DNA from: Bradyrhizobium manausense
Lineage (GTDB): Bacteria > Pseudomonadota > Alphaproteobacteria > Rhizobiales > Xanthobacteraceae
Assembly: GCF_018129685.1 (NCBI RefSeq)
Contig: NZ_JAFCLG010000001.1
Coordinates: 1,116,001 to 1,180,000, forward strand
DNA length: 64,000 bases
Reading direction: 5' to 3'
The notes under the pieces were generated by a model that saw only the letters and a list, made by a program, of their open reading frames with translations, did not search any database and was not told the DNA's origin. Positions 43,152 to 53,019 of this stretch are shown here, piece after piece (position 1 is the stretch's first letter; every line of letters begins with the position of its first letter). The translations under genes and the position numbers were made by a program.

Positions 43152-44084
43152 ATGGCGCTGATTTCTATCGGCACCAAGATTCGCGCGCGCAATGCAGCGA
43201 AATCGATCGGCGGCAGCCTGATTGGCGCGGCCACCGTCGGCATGCTGAAGACCACGCGCTATTTCGATCCGGTCAAGACGTCGGACTTTTTCGCCCGCGT
43301 CACCAAGGCCATTGGCCCGCGCCTGCGCGAGCATCGCATCGGCCGCGCCAATCTCACCGCGGCGTTTCCGGAGAAATCGCCGGACGAGATCGAAGAGATC
43401 CTGATGGGCGTGTGGGACAATCTCGGCCGCGTCGGCGCCGAATTCGCCCATATGGACCACGTCTGGGACTACGATCGCGCGCATCCGGAGCGCAGCCGCA
43501 TCGAATTGCCCGCGCGCACCGTCGAATTGCATGACCAGCTCAGGGACGACGGCAAGCCGGCGCTGATCTTCGCCGCGCACCTGGCCAATTGGGAATTGCC
43601 GGCACTCGCCGCCGTCGCGCACGGGCTCGACACCGCGATCCTCTACCGCCGTCCGAACATCGCCTCCGCCGACCGCATCATCCAGCAGATGCGTCAGGTC
43701 AACATGGGCACGCTGATCCCCGCGGGGCGCGATGCACCCTTGCGGCTCGGACAGGCGCTGCAGGACGGCAAGCACGTCGCCATGCTGGTCGACCAGTATC
43801 TGACCGGCGGCGTCGAGGTCACCTTCTTCGGCCGCAAGACCCGCGCCAACCCGATGCTGGCCCGCCTGCTCCGCCAGGTCGAGTGCCCCATCCACGGCGT
43901 GCGCGTCATCCGTCTCCCCAACTTCCGCTTCCGCACCGAGCTCACGGAAGCGATCCCGCCGGTGCGCGACGCCGACGGCAAGATCGACGTCCAGGGCACC
44001 ACGCAGGCGATCACCAATGTGGTGGAAGGCTGGGTGCGCGAACATCCCGAGCAGTGGCTGTGGCTGCACCGCAGGTGGCGGTAG
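43152..44084 (+). CDS. lpxXL: Lipid A very-long-chain acyltransferase LpxXL (LpxL/HtrB family)
   Basis: 310 residues. A hydrophobic N-terminal segment would attach it to the inner membrane; ALIFAAHLANWELPALAAVAHG contains the HxxxxE-type catalytic motif (H-L-A-N-W-E) of LpxL/HtrB acyltransferases, and AMLVDQYLTGGVEVTFFGRKTRANPMLARLL and WLWLHRRWR are typical. It transfers the very-long-chain hydroxyacyl group from AcpXL to lipid A. Only 8 bp separate it from fabF, so the adh2XL gene often found here in Rhizobium clusters is absent. Confidence 0.9.
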   Translation: MALISIGTKIRARNAAKSIGGSLIGAATVGMLKTTRYFDPVKTSDFFARVTKAIGPRLREHRIGRANLTAAFPEKSPDEIEEILMGVWDNLGRVGAEFAHMDHVWDYDRAHPERSRIELPARTVELHDQLRDDGKPALIFAAHLANWELPALAAVAHGLDTAILYRRPNIASADRIIQQMRQVNMGTLIPAGRDAPLRLGQALQDGKHVAMLVDQYLTGGVEVTFFGRKTRANPMLARLLRQVECPIHGVRVIRLPNFRFRTELTEAIPPVRDADGKIDVQGTTQAITNVVEGWVREHPEQWLWLHRRWR

Positions 44085-44246
44085 CGCCGGGCTCGAGACT
44101 TTGCGCACGGGCGTCGATTTGACCAAGTCGCGTCACGACTTAGGCGCGATCAGCGCAGCCAGTCCGTGCGTCGCGGCTCTACTGTGCATGGGGTTGTTTT
44201 GCGGATTTGAGTTGCGGGATCAGTCTTCCGACCGACCGCGGCCCCG

Positions 44247-45365
44247 CTACCGCCCCGTCTTCACCTTGGTCCACAGCCGGTTGATGACGCGCTGGGTGGC
44301 CGGATCACGCGCCGTGATGACGAACAGCTTTGCGAGCGTCGCCTCGTCCGGATAGATGTTCTTGTCGTTGAGTATCTTCGGATCGACCAGCTTCTGGCTG
44401 GCGAGGTTGCCGTTGGCGTAGGACAGGAAGTCCGAGTTCTTGGCGGCGACGTCGGGGCGGTAGAGATAGTTGATCAGCTCGTAGGCTTCCTTGACGTTCT
44501 TCGCATCCGCAGGGATCGCGAGATTGTCGAAGAACATCTGCGCACCCTCCTTCGGAATGGCATAGCCGATCTCGACACCGCTCTTGGCCTCGGCCGCGCG
44601 GGCGCGGGCCTGCATGATGTCGCCGGACCAGCCGACGACAAAGCAGATCTCGCCGGTCGCCAGTGCGCTCAGATATTCGGAGGAGTGAAACTTGCGCACG
44701 AAGGGCCGAACCTTGGCGACGATTTCGGCGGCCTTCTCCAGGTCGGCCTGCTTGGTCGAGTTCGGATCGAGCCCGAGCCAGCTCAGCGCCGCCGGAAAGA
44801 TATCGTCGGCGGAGTCGAGCATGTGGACGCCGCAGTCCTTGAACTTCGCCAAATTCTCCGGCTTGAAGACGATGTCCCAGCTGTCGATCTTCGCGTCAGC
44901 CCCCAGGATCTGCCTGACCTTGGCGACGTTGTAGCCGATGCCCGTCGTGCCCCACATGTAGTTCGCGGCGAACGCGTTGCCGGGATCGTAGGTCGCGAGA
45001 TTCTTCGTCACCATCGGCCAGGCATTGGCGAGGTTCGGCAGCTTGTCCTTGTCGAGCTTCTGGAAGATGTTCGCCTTGATCTGGCGCTGCAGGAAATAGG
45101 CGGTGGGCACCACGACGTCGTAGCCGGACTTGCCGGCCATCAGGCGCGTCTCCAGCGTCTCGTTGGCATCGAACGTGTCGTAGACCACCTTGATGCCGGT
45201 CTCCCTCGTGAAGGCCTCAAGGACGTCGGGCGCCATGTAGTTCGACCAGTTGTAGAAGTTGACGACCCGCTCCTCGGCCCCGGCGGGGGCAGAAAGCAAC
45301 GTCAGCGCGGCGGCGATTGCAAAACCCAGGCAAAACCTGTTGCGGCTGACGTTCGTCATTTTCAT
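44247..45365 (-). CDS. Polyamine-type ABC transporter substrate-binding protein (PotF/PotD-like)
   Basis: 372 residues with a Sec signal (CLGFAIAAALTLLSAPAGAEE). The mature sequence EERVVNFYNWSNYMAPDVLEAFTRETGIKVVYDTFDANETLETRLMAG is diagnostic for putrescine/spermidine receptors, and WSGDIMQARARA and YAIPKEGAQMFFDNLAIP belong to the ligand pocket. It should bind a polyamine in the periplasm. No PotGHI genes are beside it. Its ATG directly follows the stop of the aminotransferase gene (TAG-ATG), so the two are co-transcribed; transamination and polyamine uptake may be linked. Confidence 0.85.
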   Translation of the reverse strand: MKMTNVSRNRFCLGFAIAAALTLLSAPAGAEERVVNFYNWSNYMAPDVLEAFTRETGIKVVYDTFDANETLETRLMAGKSGYDVVVPTAYFLQRQIKANIFQKLDKDKLPNLANAWPMVTKNLATYDPGNAFAANYMWGTTGIGYNVAKVRQILGADAKIDSWDIVFKPENLAKFKDCGVHMLDSADDIFPAALSWLGLDPNSTKQADLEKAAEIVAKVRPFVRKFHSSEYLSALATGEICFVVGWSGDIMQARARAAEAKSGVEIGYAIPKEGAQMFFDNLAIPADAKNVKEAYELINYLYRPDVAAKNSDFLSYANGNLASQKLVDPKILNDKNIYPDEATLAKLFVITARDPATQRVINRLWTKVKTGR

Positions 45366-46547
45366 CTACCTCTTTCGAGCCCGTATCGCGTCCGACAGCC
45401 GCTCCAGCGCGGTGTCGAGCGTCTGGTCCTTCTTGGCAAAGCAGAACCGCACCACCGAGGTCACGGGGTCCTGCTCGTAGAACGCCGAGACCGGGATGGC
45501 TGCGACCTTGTAGTCCTTCACGATCCGCCAGCAGAACTCGGCATCGCTCTCGTTCAGCCCGAGCGGCGACAGGTCGACGGTGAGGAAGTAGGTGCCCTGC
45601 GACTTCAGCACGGGAAAGCCGAGGCTCTCCAGCCCCCTGGTCAGGCGGTCCCTGCTCCGCGTCAGATCCTTGCGCATCGACAGGAAATACTCGTCGGGCT
45701 TGCCGAGGCCGTAGGCGACGGCGGCCTGCAGGTTCGGCGCGGTGGTGAAGGTCAGGAACTGGTGCACCTTGGCCGCGACGCGCAGCAAGGGCGGCGCGGC
45801 GCAGACGAAGCCGATCTTCCAGCCCGTGAGCGAGAAAATCTTGCCGGCCGAGCCGACCTTGATGGTGCGCTCGCGCATGCCGGGGATGGTGATCAGCGGG
45901 ATGTGCTTGTGCTGGTCGAAAGTGACGTGCTCCCAGACCTCGTCGCATATCGCGATGACGTCGAACTGCTGGCAGTAGCGCGCCAGGAGTTCGAGATCCT
46001 CGCGCGGATAGACCACCGCACTGGGATTCAAGGGGTTGTTGAACAGCACCGCCTTGGTCTTTGAATTGAAGACGCTTTTCAGCATGTCCTCATTCAGTCG
46101 CCAGCCCGGCGGCTCGAGCCGCACAAGGCGCGGAATGCCGCCGGCCTGGCGGATGATCGGCAGATAGGAATCGTAGACCGGCTGGAAGCAGACGACCTCG
46201 TCGCCGGGCTGCACCACCGCGAGGATCGCCGAGGTCAGCGCCTCGGTGCCGCCTGATGTCACCATCACCTCGCTCATCGGATCGAGCGTGAGCCCGTGCC
46301 AATGGCCGTAATGGGTTGCAATCGCCTGGCGCAGCTCCGGGATGCCCATCATCGACGGATACTGGTTGTAGCCGTTGAGCGAGGCGTCGGCCGCGGCGCG
46401 GCGGATGTCCTCGGGGCCGGGATCGTCGGGGAAGCCCTGGCCGAGATTGATCGCGGCATTGTCGCGCGCGGCCTGCGACATCGCCTCGAAGATGGTGACG
46501 GGAAGGTCGGCGAAGACCTTGTTCAGCGATGAGCTCTTGGTCGTCAT
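45366..46547 (-). CDS. Class I/II pyridoxal-phosphate aminotransferase
   Basis: 393 residues of the aspartate aminotransferase fold. INLGQGFPDDPGPEDI, YPSMMGIPELRQAIATHY, VTSGGTEALTSAILAVVQPGDEVV, FNNPLNPSAVVYPREDLELL, the DEVWEHVTFD aspartate and KVGSAGKIFSLTGWKIGFVC (PLP lysine in SAGK) are all intact, as in methionine/kynurenine/glutamine-phenylpyruvate aminotransferases of the YbdL/KAT type. The amino donor cannot be decided. It follows the rhodanese-domain gene by 7 bp and precedes the polyamine receptor gene with no gap, giving a three-gene unit. Confidence 0.87.
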   Translation of the reverse strand: MTTKSSSLNKVFADLPVTIFEAMSQAARDNAAINLGQGFPDDPGPEDIRRAAADASLNGYNQYPSMMGIPELRQAIATHYGHWHGLTLDPMSEVMVTSGGTEALTSAILAVVQPGDEVVCFQPVYDSYLPIIRQAGGIPRLVRLEPPGWRLNEDMLKSVFNSKTKAVLFNNPLNPSAVVYPREDLELLARYCQQFDVIAICDEVWEHVTFDQHKHIPLITIPGMRERTIKVGSAGKIFSLTGWKIGFVCAAPPLLRVAAKVHQFLTFTTAPNLQAAVAYGLGKPDEYFLSMRKDLTRSRDRLTRGLESLGFPVLKSQGTYFLTVDLSPLGLNESDAEFCWRIVKDYKVAAIPVSAFYEQDPVTSVVRFCFAKKDQTLDTALERLSDAIRARKR

Positions 46548-46554
46548 CGCCGGC

Positions 46555-46881
46555 TTAGCCGCCGACCTTGCTGGGAAGCCCCGCCGCCTTCCAACCGAGC
46601 ATGCCGCCGGCCAGATGCTTGTCGTAAGGCAGGCCCGCGGCCTGGGCGGCGAGCGAGGCGGTCACCGAGCGCTTGCCCGAGCGGCAGGCGAACACGACCT
46701 GCTTGCCTTCCGGATCAGGGATCGCTTTGGGATCGAAGGTCGAGAGCGGCACGACCACGCCATAGGGGTAGGCCTCGGCCTCGACCTCGTTGGGCTCGCG
46801 GACGTCGACGAGCAGATAGCGGCCCTCCGCGACACCCTTGGAAACCTCCTGGGGGGTCAGATCCTGTACTTGATTTGCCAC
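46555..46881 (-). CDS. Rhodanese-like domain protein
   Basis: 108 residues from a GTG at 46881 that is preceded by GGAGGA; the frame is open to 46992 but the upstream part has no ribosome site. YLLVDVREPNEVEAEAY and VVFACRSGKRSVTASLAAQA are the rhodanese core, with the active cysteine in FACRSGKRS. The protein may transfer sulfane sulfur or bind a thiolated partner in the cytoplasm. First gene of the unit with the aminotransferase and the polyamine receptor. Confidence 0.85.
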   Translation of the reverse strand: MANQVQDLTPQEVSKGVAEGRYLLVDVREPNEVEAEAYPYGVVVPLSTFDPKAIPDPEGKQVVFACRSGKRSVTASLAAQAAGLPYDKHLAGGMLGWKAAGLPSKVGG

Positions 46882-47053
46882 TTCATCCTCCAACGCCGCA
46901 GGTCGCCCGCCGGGCGATCCCGGCCGGCGCGCAACCTCGCCTCTCGGCATGCGAAAATCAAGCGCTACAAAGGCTTGAGCTGCCTTGCGCAAGTTAAAGC
47001 TAAATCGCAGCGACTTGAAGTGCGGCTTTGAATCCCGCCCCTAGATCGTCGGC

Positions 47054-48982
47054 TTAGATCGTGACTTGCGTGCCGACCTCGACGACGCGCCCCGAAGGGA
47101 TCTGGAAATAGTCGGTGGCATCGTTCGCGGAGCGGCTGAGCGAGATGAACAGCCGGTCCTGCCAGCGCGGCATGCCGGAATGGGCAGCGGGCTTGAGAGC
47201 CCTGCGCGACAGGAAGAACGAGGTCGACATGATGTCGAACTGCCAGCCGAGCTTGCGGGCGATCGCCAGCGCCTTCGGCACGTTGGGCGATTCCATGAAG
47301 CCGAATTTGAGCGTGACCTTGGAGAAGGTCGGGCTGATCGCCTCCAGCTTCACCCGCTCGGCCGGATCGATGCGCGGGGTCTGCGCGGTCTCGATGGTGA
47401 GAATGACATTCTTCTCGTGAAGCACCTTGTAGTGTTTCAGACTATGCATCAGCGCGGTCGGCGCGCTCAGGGGATCGCTGGTCAGGAACACCGCGGTTCC
47501 CGGCACCCGCTGCGGCGGCCGCTTTTCCAGCATCGCCACGAGGTCGGCGAGCGGGAATTCCAGCTTGCGCGACTTCTCGAACAGCAGCCGGCTGCCGCGC
47601 CGCCACGTGTACATCATGATGATCATCAGCGAGCCGAGTGCGAGCGGCACCCAGCCGCCCTCGAACACCTTGAGAAGATTCGCAGCGAGGAAGGTCAGGT
47701 CGAGGAACAGGAATGGCGCGATCAACGCGGCGGCCCCCAGCGGCGACCACTTCCAGGCCTTCCAGATCACGACAAAGCCCATCATGCCAGTCACCACCAT
47801 GGTGCCGGTCACGGCGATGCCGTAGGCGGACGCCAGTGCGCTCGAGGAGCGGAACAGCAGCACCATCATGATCACGGCCACCAGCAGCAGCTGGTTGATG
47901 CGCGGGATGAAGATCTGGCCGGAATGGGCTTCAGATGTATGGCGAATTTCAAAGCGCGGCAGCAGCCCTAGCTGAATCGCCTGGCGCGTCAGCGAATAGG
48001 CACCGGTGATGACGGCCTGGCTGGCGATGACGGTCGCGGCCGTAGCCAGCACGACCATGCTGCCGCGAACAAGGCCTTGCGGGAAGAGCTGGAAGAACGG
48101 GCTCTCGATCGCGGCGGGATCGCCGAGGACGAGCGCGCCCTGCCCCAGATAGTTCAGCGCCAGCGACGGCAGCACGATGAACAGCCAGGCGGTCTGGATC
48201 GGCCGCTTGCCGAAATGGCCGAGGTCGGCATAAAGGGCCTCGGCGCCAGTGACGGCCAGGAACACCGCACCCAGCGTGACGAAGCCGATGATGCCGTGGT
48301 GGAGCATGAACGACACAGCATAGAACGGGTTCAGCGCGAGCAGCACTTGCGGCTGCTGAACGATCGGGCCGATCGAAAAAGCCGCGATGACGGCGAACCA
48401 GATGCACATCACCGGTCCAAAGAACGCCGCGACGCGGGCCGTACCGCGCGATTGCGCGGCAAACAGGAAGACCAGGATCAGCACGGTCAGCGGAACGATG
48501 TAAGGCTCGAACCGCAGCGTGACGTCCTTCATGCCTTCGAGCGCCGACAGCACCGAAACTGCCGGCGTGATCACCGCATCGCCGTAGAACAGGGCGCCGG
48601 AGATGATGCCGAGCATGACGATGGTCGCCCCGCCGGTGCCGACCGCGCGCTGGGCGAGCGCCATCAGCGCCAGCGTGCCGCCCTCGCCGTTATTGTCGGC
48701 GCGCAGGAGGATCACGACGTATTTGAGCGTCACCACGATGATCAGCGCCCACAGGATCAGGGACACCACGCCGAGGACGGCCATGGGCGTCGGCGCGCCT
48801 TCTGCACCGGATGCCGCCGTTACCGCCTCGCGGAACGCGTAGAGCGGGCTGGTGCCGATGTCGCCATAGACTACGCCGATGCTGCCAAGCGTCAGCGCGC
48901 CGAACCCGGCGGTGGTGTGGGCGTCGCCATGCCCATTGGTCGCCGCCGTTTCCGGGGCGGGAACTGCTACGTCACTTGTCAT
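47054..48982 (-). CDS. kup: Low-affinity potassium transporter Kup (copy 1)
   Basis: 642 residues with about 12 membrane helices and a cytoplasmic C-terminal domain. [23 protein letters not shown] is the Kup/HAK start; [36 protein letters not shown] and [21 protein letters not shown] are conserved; the C-terminus ends [25 protein letters not shown]. It imports potassium with protons. A second Kup of 632 residues is encoded 153 bp upstream on the same strand and shares the same C-terminal ending, so the pair arose by tandem duplication. Confidence 0.93.
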   Translation of the reverse strand: MTSDVAVPAPETAATNGHGDAHTTAGFGALTLGSIGVVYGDIGTSPLYAFREAVTAASGAEGAPTPMAVLGVVSLILWALIIVVTLKYVVILLRADNNGEGGTLALMALAQRAVGTGGATIVMLGIISGALFYGDAVITPAVSVLSALEGMKDVTLRFEPYIVPLTVLILVFLFAAQSRGTARVAAFFGPVMCIWFAVIAAFSIGPIVQQPQVLLALNPFYAVSFMLHHGIIGFVTLGAVFLAVTGAEALYADLGHFGKRPIQTAWLFIVLPSLALNYLGQGALVLGDPAAIESPFFQLFPQGLVRGSMVVLATAATVIASQAVITGAYSLTRQAIQLGLLPRFEIRHTSEAHSGQIFIPRINQLLLVAVIMMVLLFRSSSALASAYGIAVTGTMVVTGMMGFVVIWKAWKWSPLGAAALIAPFLFLDLTFLAANLLKVFEGGWVPLALGSLMIIMMYTWRRGSRLLFEKSRKLEFPLADLVAMLEKRPPQRVPGTAVFLTSDPLSAPTALMHSLKHYKVLHEKNVILTIETAQTPRIDPAERVKLEAISPTFSKVTLKFGFMESPNVPKALAIARKLGWQFDIMSTSFFLSRRALKPAAHSGMPRWQDRLFISLSRSANDATDYFQIPSGRVVEVGTQVTI

Positions 48983-49135
48983 GGGAGAGCCTGGTGGCCT
49001 CTAAAAATGCTTCACTGCACAACGGCTGAAGAGAGCGCGCGGCTTATAGTCCTGCGCTGCCGGCATAGCCTAGCCCGATTCTGGGCCCTTGGCATGCAAA
49101 ATTAGCATGGGTCCGGCTTTGCCCCCAATCGACCC

Positions 49136-51034
49136 CTAGATGGTGACTTGGGTTCCGACTTCAACCACGCGGCCGGTCGGAATCTGGAAATAGTCGGTCG
49201 CATCGTTCGCAGACCGGCTGAGCGCGATGAACAGATGATCTTGCCAGAGCGGCATACCGGACTGCGCTGACGCCTTCAGCGATCGTCGCGACACGAAGAA
49301 CGACGTCGACATGATGTCGAACTGCCAGCCCTGCTTGCGCGCAATCGCCAGCGCCTTGGGCACGTTCGGCTGCTCCATGAAGCCGAAGCGCAAGCGGACC
49401 TTGGAGAACTTCTCGCTGATCTTCTCCATCTTGAAGCGCTCCGAGAGATCGACACGCGGTGTATGCGCTGTCTCGATGGTCAGGATCACGTTGTGCTCGT
49501 GAAGCACCTTGTTGTGCTTGAGATTGTGCAACAGTGCGGTCGGCACGAAGGCGGGATCGCTGGTAAGGAACACCGCGGTCCCCTTGACGATGTGCGGCGG
49601 CCGCTTCTCCAGGCTGCGGATCAGATCGTCCAGCGGCACCTCGATCCGGCGCGTCTTCTGGATCAGGATCCCCGAACCGCGCCGCCAGGTCCAGATCGTC
49701 CCAGCCATCGCCGCACCAAACAGCAGCGGGACCCAGGCGCCTTCGAGCAGCTTCAGCAAATTGGCGCTGAAGAAGGTGATATCGACCATGACGAGGGGCA
49801 GGATCACGGCCGCCGCGGCCGCGGCCTTCCAGTTCCACAATTTCCAGATCACCACAAAACCCATGATGCCGTCGGCGACCATGGTGGTGGAGACTGCGAT
49901 GCCGTAGGCCGACGCCAGATTGCTGGGCGTATGGAACAACAGCACCAGCAGCATCACGCCGATCAGCAGCAATCGGTTGACGCGGGGCAGATAGATCTGC
50001 CCCGCATGTGTCTCGGAGGTGTAGCGCACCTCGAAGCGCGGCAAGAGGCCAAGCTGCACCGCCTGATGGACCAGCGAATAGGCGCCCGTTATCACCGCCT
50101 GGCTCGCAATGACGGTGGCCGCAGTCGCAAGCCCCACCAGCGGCAGCACCAGATGCTCGGGCACCATGCGGTAGAACGAATGCTCGATCGCGCTCGGGTC
50201 AGACAGCACCAGCGCGCCCTGCCCGAAATAATTGATCAGCAGCGCCGGCAGCACGAAGAACATCCATGCCGACTGGATCGGCTTGCGGCCGAAATGACCG
50301 AGATCGGCGTAGAGCGCTTCGCCGCCGGTCACGGAGAGGAAGACCGCCCCTAACGTCACGAGGCCGATCGTGCCGTGGGACAGCAGGAATTGCAGCGCGT
50401 AATAGGGATTGATCGCGGCCAGCACCGACGGATCGTCGGCGATGTGGATGACGCCCAGCACCGCCAGGACAGTGAACCAGATCACCATCACAGGTCCAAA
50501 GGCCGAGGCCACCAGCGCGGTGCCCTTGCTCTGCACCGCAAACAGCAGCACCAGGATCAGCACTGTGAGCGGCACGACATAATGCTCGAATGCCGGCGTC
50601 GCGAGTTTGAGGCCGTCGACCGCCGACAGCACCGAGATCGCCGGCGTGATCATGGAATCACCGATGAACATCGAGGCGCCAACCACGCCAAGCGCAAGCA
50701 GCGGCCAGCTCCGCCGTCCCAGCGCGCGCTGTCCGAGCGCCATCAGGGAGAGCGTGCCGCCCTCCCCGTTATTGTCGGCGCGCAGGAGCAGCAGGACGTA
50801 TTTGGCGGTGACGACGATCAAGAGCGCCCACAGGATCAGCGACAGCACGCCGAGCACCATCGACGGCGTCACCGGCGCACCATGGGCCGCACCTCTCACC
50901 GCCTCATGAAACGCGTAGAGCGGCGAGGTGCCGATGTCGCCGAAGACGACGCCGATGCTCCCGAGCGTGAGGGACCAAAAGCCTGAGGTGACCGGCCCAT
51001 CCCGGGTCTCGGTCGATGTGATGCTCGCCGTCAT
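49136..51034 (-). CDS. kup: Low-affinity potassium transporter Kup (copy 2)
   Basis: 632 residues with the same layout as the neighbouring copy: [59 protein letters not shown] and the end [25 protein letters not shown]. The two proteins differ throughout, most clearly FYGD versus FIGD in the fourth helix region and in the N-terminal tails, so the duplication is not recent. A 153-bp gap separates the two genes, so each may have its own promoter. Confidence 0.93.
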   Translation of the reverse strand: MTASITSTETRDGPVTSGFWSLTLGSIGVVFGDIGTSPLYAFHEAVRGAAHGAPVTPSMVLGVLSLILWALLIVVTAKYVLLLLRADNNGEGGTLSLMALGQRALGRRSWPLLALGVVGASMFIGDSMITPAISVLSAVDGLKLATPAFEHYVVPLTVLILVLLFAVQSKGTALVASAFGPVMVIWFTVLAVLGVIHIADDPSVLAAINPYYALQFLLSHGTIGLVTLGAVFLSVTGGEALYADLGHFGRKPIQSAWMFFVLPALLINYFGQGALVLSDPSAIEHSFYRMVPEHLVLPLVGLATAATVIASQAVITGAYSLVHQAVQLGLLPRFEVRYTSETHAGQIYLPRVNRLLLIGVMLLVLLFHTPSNLASAYGIAVSTTMVADGIMGFVVIWKLWNWKAAAAAAVILPLVMVDITFFSANLLKLLEGAWVPLLFGAAMAGTIWTWRRGSGILIQKTRRIEVPLDDLIRSLEKRPPHIVKGTAVFLTSDPAFVPTALLHNLKHNKVLHEHNVILTIETAHTPRVDLSERFKMEKISEKFSKVRLRFGFMEQPNVPKALAIARKQGWQFDIMSTSFFVSRRSLKASAQSGMPLWQDHLFIALSRSANDATDYFQIPTGRVVEVGTQVTI

Positions 51035-51182
51035 GAGGGTGAAAAACGCTTCGTCCCTGGAATTGATCCGGCGCCTTTCGGCGCTTCGGCGCGCCGGTCA
51101 ATCGGCGGCTACCATAGCATGCGCCAGCCACGTTGGTCGCCGTCGTGGCGGACATTCCAGGTAAAATGGTAGCGCAGAGAGA

Positions 51183-52010
51183 TTAGGGCTTCAAGTTCGG
51201 CGGCAGCGGCGGATCTTCGCGCATCAAGGTGATGGTCACGCGGCGGTTCGCGGCGAGCGACGGATCGTCCGGGAACAGCGGCTGGGTATCCGCCTTGCCG
51301 GAAACAGCGAAGATGTGCGACGGCGGCAGGCCCTCGCGTTCGAGGATCTGGCGCACGGCGTTGGCGCGATCGGCCGACAGGTCGAAGGCGCCGTAGTCGC
51401 TCCGGGTCGGCACGAAGCCCGCCGCGGTATGGCCCGCGATGGAGACGCGCAGAGGGGTCGCCTTGAGCGGAACCGCCAGCTTCTCGATCAGCCGACGGGT
51501 GCGATCATAAGGCACCTTGGAGCCGTCCGCGAACATCGAGCGGCCGTCCTGGTCGACGATCTCGAGATTGAGGCCCTGCTTGGTTTCCTCGAACATGATG
51601 TGCTTGGACATCTCGGTGAGTTCCGGCATGTCCTGCAGCGCCTGGCGCAGCGAGGCGGCGGCCAGTGCAAAATTGCGATCGATCTTCATCTTCGCGCCCT
51701 GCGTGCGGTCGCGATCCTCCTGGTCCGGCGTCGGCGTGTTGGAGGATTCCTCAGGCTGGATATGGTCGACGTTCTTCAGCCGCGCGCGGGTCGGCAGGCC
51801 GTCGGACTCGATGATGCCGGCGTAGCGCGCCTCGCTCTGGACGCCGAAGGCCTCGCGCATCGAGCCTGCGACGATCTTCAGCTTGTTCGCATCCTGGGTG
51901 GAGAACGCGACGAGCATCACGAAAAACGCCAGCAGCAACGCCATCAGATCGGCAAACGTCACGAACCAGCCGTGGCCGCCGTGTGCTTCCTCGCGTTTCT
52001 TCTTTGCCAT
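51183..52010 (-). CDS. motB: Flagellar motor stator protein MotB-like
   Basis: 275 residues. The start MAKKKREEAHGGHGWFVTFADLMALLLAFFVMLVAFS has one membrane helix with the proton-conducting aspartate at residue 21. A long variable linker precedes the OmpA-type peptidoglycan-binding domain (VSIAGHTAAGF, YDLSADRANAVRQILEREGLPPSHIFAVSGKAD and NRRVTITLM). With MotA it forms the stator that drives flagellar rotation. It follows motA by 23 bp. Confidence 0.88.
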   Translation of the reverse strand: MAKKKREEAHGGHGWFVTFADLMALLLAFFVMLVAFSTQDANKLKIVAGSMREAFGVQSEARYAGIIESDGLPTRARLKNVDHIQPEESSNTPTPDQEDRDRTQGAKMKIDRNFALAAASLRQALQDMPELTEMSKHIMFEETKQGLNLEIVDQDGRSMFADGSKVPYDRTRRLIEKLAVPLKATPLRVSIAGHTAAGFVPTRSDYGAFDLSADRANAVRQILEREGLPPSHIFAVSGKADTQPLFPDDPSLAANRRVTITLMREDPPLPPNLKP

Positions 52011-52033
52011 GGGTCAGATCCCGGCGTCCAGCG

Positions 52034-52807
52034 TTACGCCGGAACCGGCTCACCTTCGGCGTGACGGTGCTTCTCGGGCAGATAAGCCAGCAACATTTCG
52101 CGCACCAGAGTCGGGCTTTTGGAGTCGCGGATCATCAGAATGCCGTCGATGATCAGCGTACGATTGGTTTCCTCGTCGATCAGCTTGCCATGCAGCTTGT
52201 CGGCGATCGGAAGACAGAGCAGGTTCGCGACGAGCGCACCGTAGAGTGTCGCCAGCAGCGCGGTCGCCATGAATGGGCCGAGCTTCGATGGATCCGACAT
52301 GTTCGAGAACATCTGCACCATGCCGATCAGCGTTCCGATCATGCCGAACGCGGGCGCGCAGTCGCCGACGGCGCGGTAGATCTTGCTGCCTTCATTGAGA
52401 TGCAGCAGAAAATTGTCGCGGTCGCGTTCGAGATTGTCCCTGATGAAATCGAGGTCGTAACCGTCGGCGACATAGCGGATGCCCTTGGCGAGGAACGGCT
52501 CGTCGGTCTCGACCTTTTCCAGGCCGACCGGGCCCTGCTTGCGGGCGATCTCGGCAATGCGGGCAAGCTCATCGACCAGGTCGTGCGCCGACAGCCGGCT
52601 CATCGTAAAGGCGAACTTCATGCCGAGCGGCAGGCCGTGGGCCAGCACCGAGAGCGGAAAACGGATCATGGTCGCGGCGGCCGAGCCGCCGAAGATGATG
52701 ATCGCAGCATGATCGCTCATGAACATGCCGATATCGCCGCCCAGAAACACCATCGTCGCGATGACGATCATACCCGCCACGAGGCCGGCGCCCGTCATGA
52801 TATCCAT
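52034..52807 (-). CDS. motA: Flagellar motor stator protein MotA-like
   Basis: 257 residues from ATG 52807, with GGAGAC in front. Four membrane helices are expected: MDIMTGAGLVAGMIVIATMVFLGG, AAIIIFGGSAAATMIRFP, then, after a charged cytoplasmic loop, CAPAFGMIGTLIGMVQMFSNM and ATALLATLYGALVANLLCLPIADKL. The PAFGMIGTLIG and TLYGALVAN patterns are typical of MotA/PomA. It pairs with the MotB encoded next. The flagellar regulon proper is not in the window; Bradyrhizobium has more than one flagellar system. Confidence 0.87.
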   Translation of the reverse strand: MDIMTGAGLVAGMIVIATMVFLGGDIGMFMSDHAAIIIFGGSAAATMIRFPLSVLAHGLPLGMKFAFTMSRLSAHDLVDELARIAEIARKQGPVGLEKVETDEPFLAKGIRYVADGYDLDFIRDNLERDRDNFLLHLNEGSKIYRAVGDCAPAFGMIGTLIGMVQMFSNMSDPSKLGPFMATALLATLYGALVANLLCLPIADKLHGKLIDEETNRTLIIDGILMIRDSKSPTLVREMLLAYLPEKHRHAEGEPVPA

Positions 52808-53019
52808 GGGAGTCTCCAAAGCGAACGCAACAACGGCCGTCCTGGCCGGTGGCACGGTCCAACCCCGAACCGCATTGGAAACCCTAGAGGGCCGCCCTTA
52901 AAGCCGCGTAAAGGTTAAGTTCAGCCAGCGCGACCGAGTGGCGCAACGCGCCGATATGACGGCGGCTTTGCCGTTCCGCGACATGAATCTCAACGCTTTG
53001 CTAACCATAAAGGAGGCCG

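Noticed and set aside
48077-49105. 342-codon plus-strand frame opposite kup
   Set aside because: Shadow frame of the membrane protein gene, with a highly charged composition and no motif.
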